DNA from: Candidatus Methanophaga sp. GoMg3.2
GTDB taxonomy: Archaea; Halobacteriota; Syntropharchaeia; Alkanophagales; Methanospirareceae
Direction of reading: 5' to 3'
Length of the DNA: 6,878 bases
NCBI GenBank assembly: GCA_013180565.1
Contig: QBUN01000334.1
Coordinates: forward strand, 2,398 to 9,275
Positions 6,202 through 6,878 of this stretch are shown one piece after another. The first letter of the stretch is position 1. Each line of letters starts with the position of its first letter. Below the pieces are notes generated by a model that saw only the letters and a program-made list of their open reading frames with translations, was not told the origin of the DNA and did not search any database. The translations under genes and the position numbers were made by a program.

Positions 6202-6783
6202 TTAGGCGATATAATCCAATAATTTCCTGAATGCGCGGCCTCTGTGCGATACAACATTCTTCTCTTCTGTACTCATCTCCGCAAATGTCTTGTTCGCACT
6301 TTCCAATTCAAATATCGGGTCATAGCCAAAGCCGCCCTCACCCCTAGCCGCATTTGCTATTCTACCTTCGGATGTGCCGACAAAGAGCATAGGTGCCTTT
6401 TCCAGGGATTCGCAGAATGCAACAACAGTTTTAAATGTGGCTCTTCTCTCTTCGCCATTCGTATCAACCATCAATTTCAGAATACCCGCATTGCCGATTT
6501 TATTAAATACAAATGCGGAGAAAGGGCCAGGGAAGCCATTTAAAGCGGGTATGGTCAACCCCGAGTCTTCGATGAAGAACGGCTTTTCCTCTTTTATCTC
6601 ACTATACATCCGTATATAATTCACACTTTCTTCCGCTACCGTTTCTATCTCATCGAGCTGAAATTCGGGATAGTCATAATCGATATGCTTGATGGTTATG
6701 TCCTTCGATTCTGAGTTAGCCAGCGCTCTTATCTCTTTTACTTTGTGCTTGTTCGAGGTGATGAAAACAAGTTCCTTTTTCAT
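6202..6783 (-). CDS. XTP/dITP diphosphatase (Ham1/RdgB family house-cleaning enzyme)
   Basis: Cytoplasmic pyrophosphatase that hydrolyses XTP, ITP and dITP to monophosphates plus pyrophosphate, keeping deaminated purines out of DNA and RNA. It has 193 residues, the normal family length. Family motifs appear in order: the N-terminal substrate loop TSNKHKVKEI (9-18), the acidic metal-site motif EDSGL (72-76), GFPGPFSA (83-90), GEGGFGYDPIF (148-158) for base recognition, and SHRGRAF (179-185) near the C-terminus. PGPFSAFVF and IGNAGILKLM resemble the archaeal (MJ0226-like) branch. Start ATG 6783 places the beta strand and SNK loop at the usual distance; a weak AGTGA lies 9 nt upstream. It ends 98 bp before the DUF47 gene, which has its own promoter, so it is probably a separate unit not specific to phosphate uptake. 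Confidence 0.95.
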   Translation of the reverse strand: MKKELVFITSNKHKVKEIRALANSESKDITIKHIDYDYPEFQLDEIETVAEESVNYIRMYSEIKEEKPFFIEDSGLTIPALNGFPGPFSAFVFNKIGNAGILKLMVDTNGEERRATFKTVVAFCESLEKAPMLFVGTSEGRIANAARGEGGFGYDPIFELESANKTFAEMSTEEKNVVSHRGRAFRKLLDYIA

Positions 6784-6814
6784 TGCTGTATTTCACTAAG
6801 ATTTTGATATTATG

Positions 6815-6877
6815 TTAAACTATATTCCTTTTATCGTCCGCAAACGACAGATCATACGGTGGCTCTTCCCCCAGTCT
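6815..6877 (-). CDS. Possible C-terminal end of an unidentified upstream gene (partial)
   Basis: One minus-strand frame enters at the right edge and runs 20 codons to TAA at 6815-6817. It reads as plausible protein (RLGEEPPYDLSF, ending KRNIV), and its stop lies 31 bp before the XTP diphosphatase start, a usual operon spacing. Another minus-strand frame and a plus-strand frame are also open here, so reading frame and even the presence of a gene are uncertain. I recognise no family from so short a piece. Confidence 0.3.
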   Translation of the reverse strand, partial: RLGEEPPYDLSFADDKRNIV

Positions 6878-6878
6878 T

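Noticed and set aside
1..6878. CRISPR array, insertion sequence, tRNA or rRNA
   Set aside because: I saw no regularly spaced repeats, transposase motifs or terminal inverted repeats, and the few short gaps leave no room for rRNA or a recognisable tRNA.

Overview
The window is a compact, moderately AT-rich archaeal phosphate-acquisition locus, read entirely on the minus strand (right to left). Three things point to a euryarchaeon. Promoters look like BRE/TATA elements rather than bacterial -35/-10 boxes. Start codons sit behind short purine-rich Shine-Dalgarno motifs with very short predicted leaders. The phosphate-binding protein ends in a PGF-CTERM-like archaeosortase tail. A methanogen or a methanogen-related lineage (ANME-type or similar) is a reasonable guess, but the sequence alone does not fix the lineage.

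Layout in transcription order, right to left. At the right edge (6815-6877) there may be the last 20 codons of an unidentified gene. Next is a complete XTP/dITP diphosphatase (Ham1/RdgB family, 6202-6783). A 98-bp gap (6104-6201) carries a good BRE/TATA promoter for a two-gene unit: a DUF47/PhoU-like protein (5339-6103) and, 3 bp later, a PiT-family inorganic phosphate permease (4316-5335). A 173-bp, very AT-rich gap (4143-4315) follows, with at least one archaeal TATA box for the second unit. That unit is pstS (3147-4142), a calcineurin-like metallophosphoesterase (2390-3133), pstC (1488-2393, start redefined here), pstA (607-1452) and pstB (598 to beyond the left edge).

The genes form two phosphate uptake routes side by side. 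DUF47-PiT is the ion-coupled permease with its usual PhoU-like partner. PstSCAB is the ATP-driven high-affinity importer: PstS is held at the outer face, PstC and PstA form the membrane channel, and PstB is the ATPase. The unusual element is the soluble metallophosphoesterase placed between pstS and pstC and joined to pstC by an ATGA stop/start overlap. Its position suggests a phosphate-related job, but its substrate cannot be read from the sequence.

I see no mobile element, CRISPR array, RNA gene or sign of recent transfer. Coding density is high and no gene-free stretch reaches 300 bp. I did not find a wholly new system; the metallophosphoesterase inside the pst operon is the best lead.
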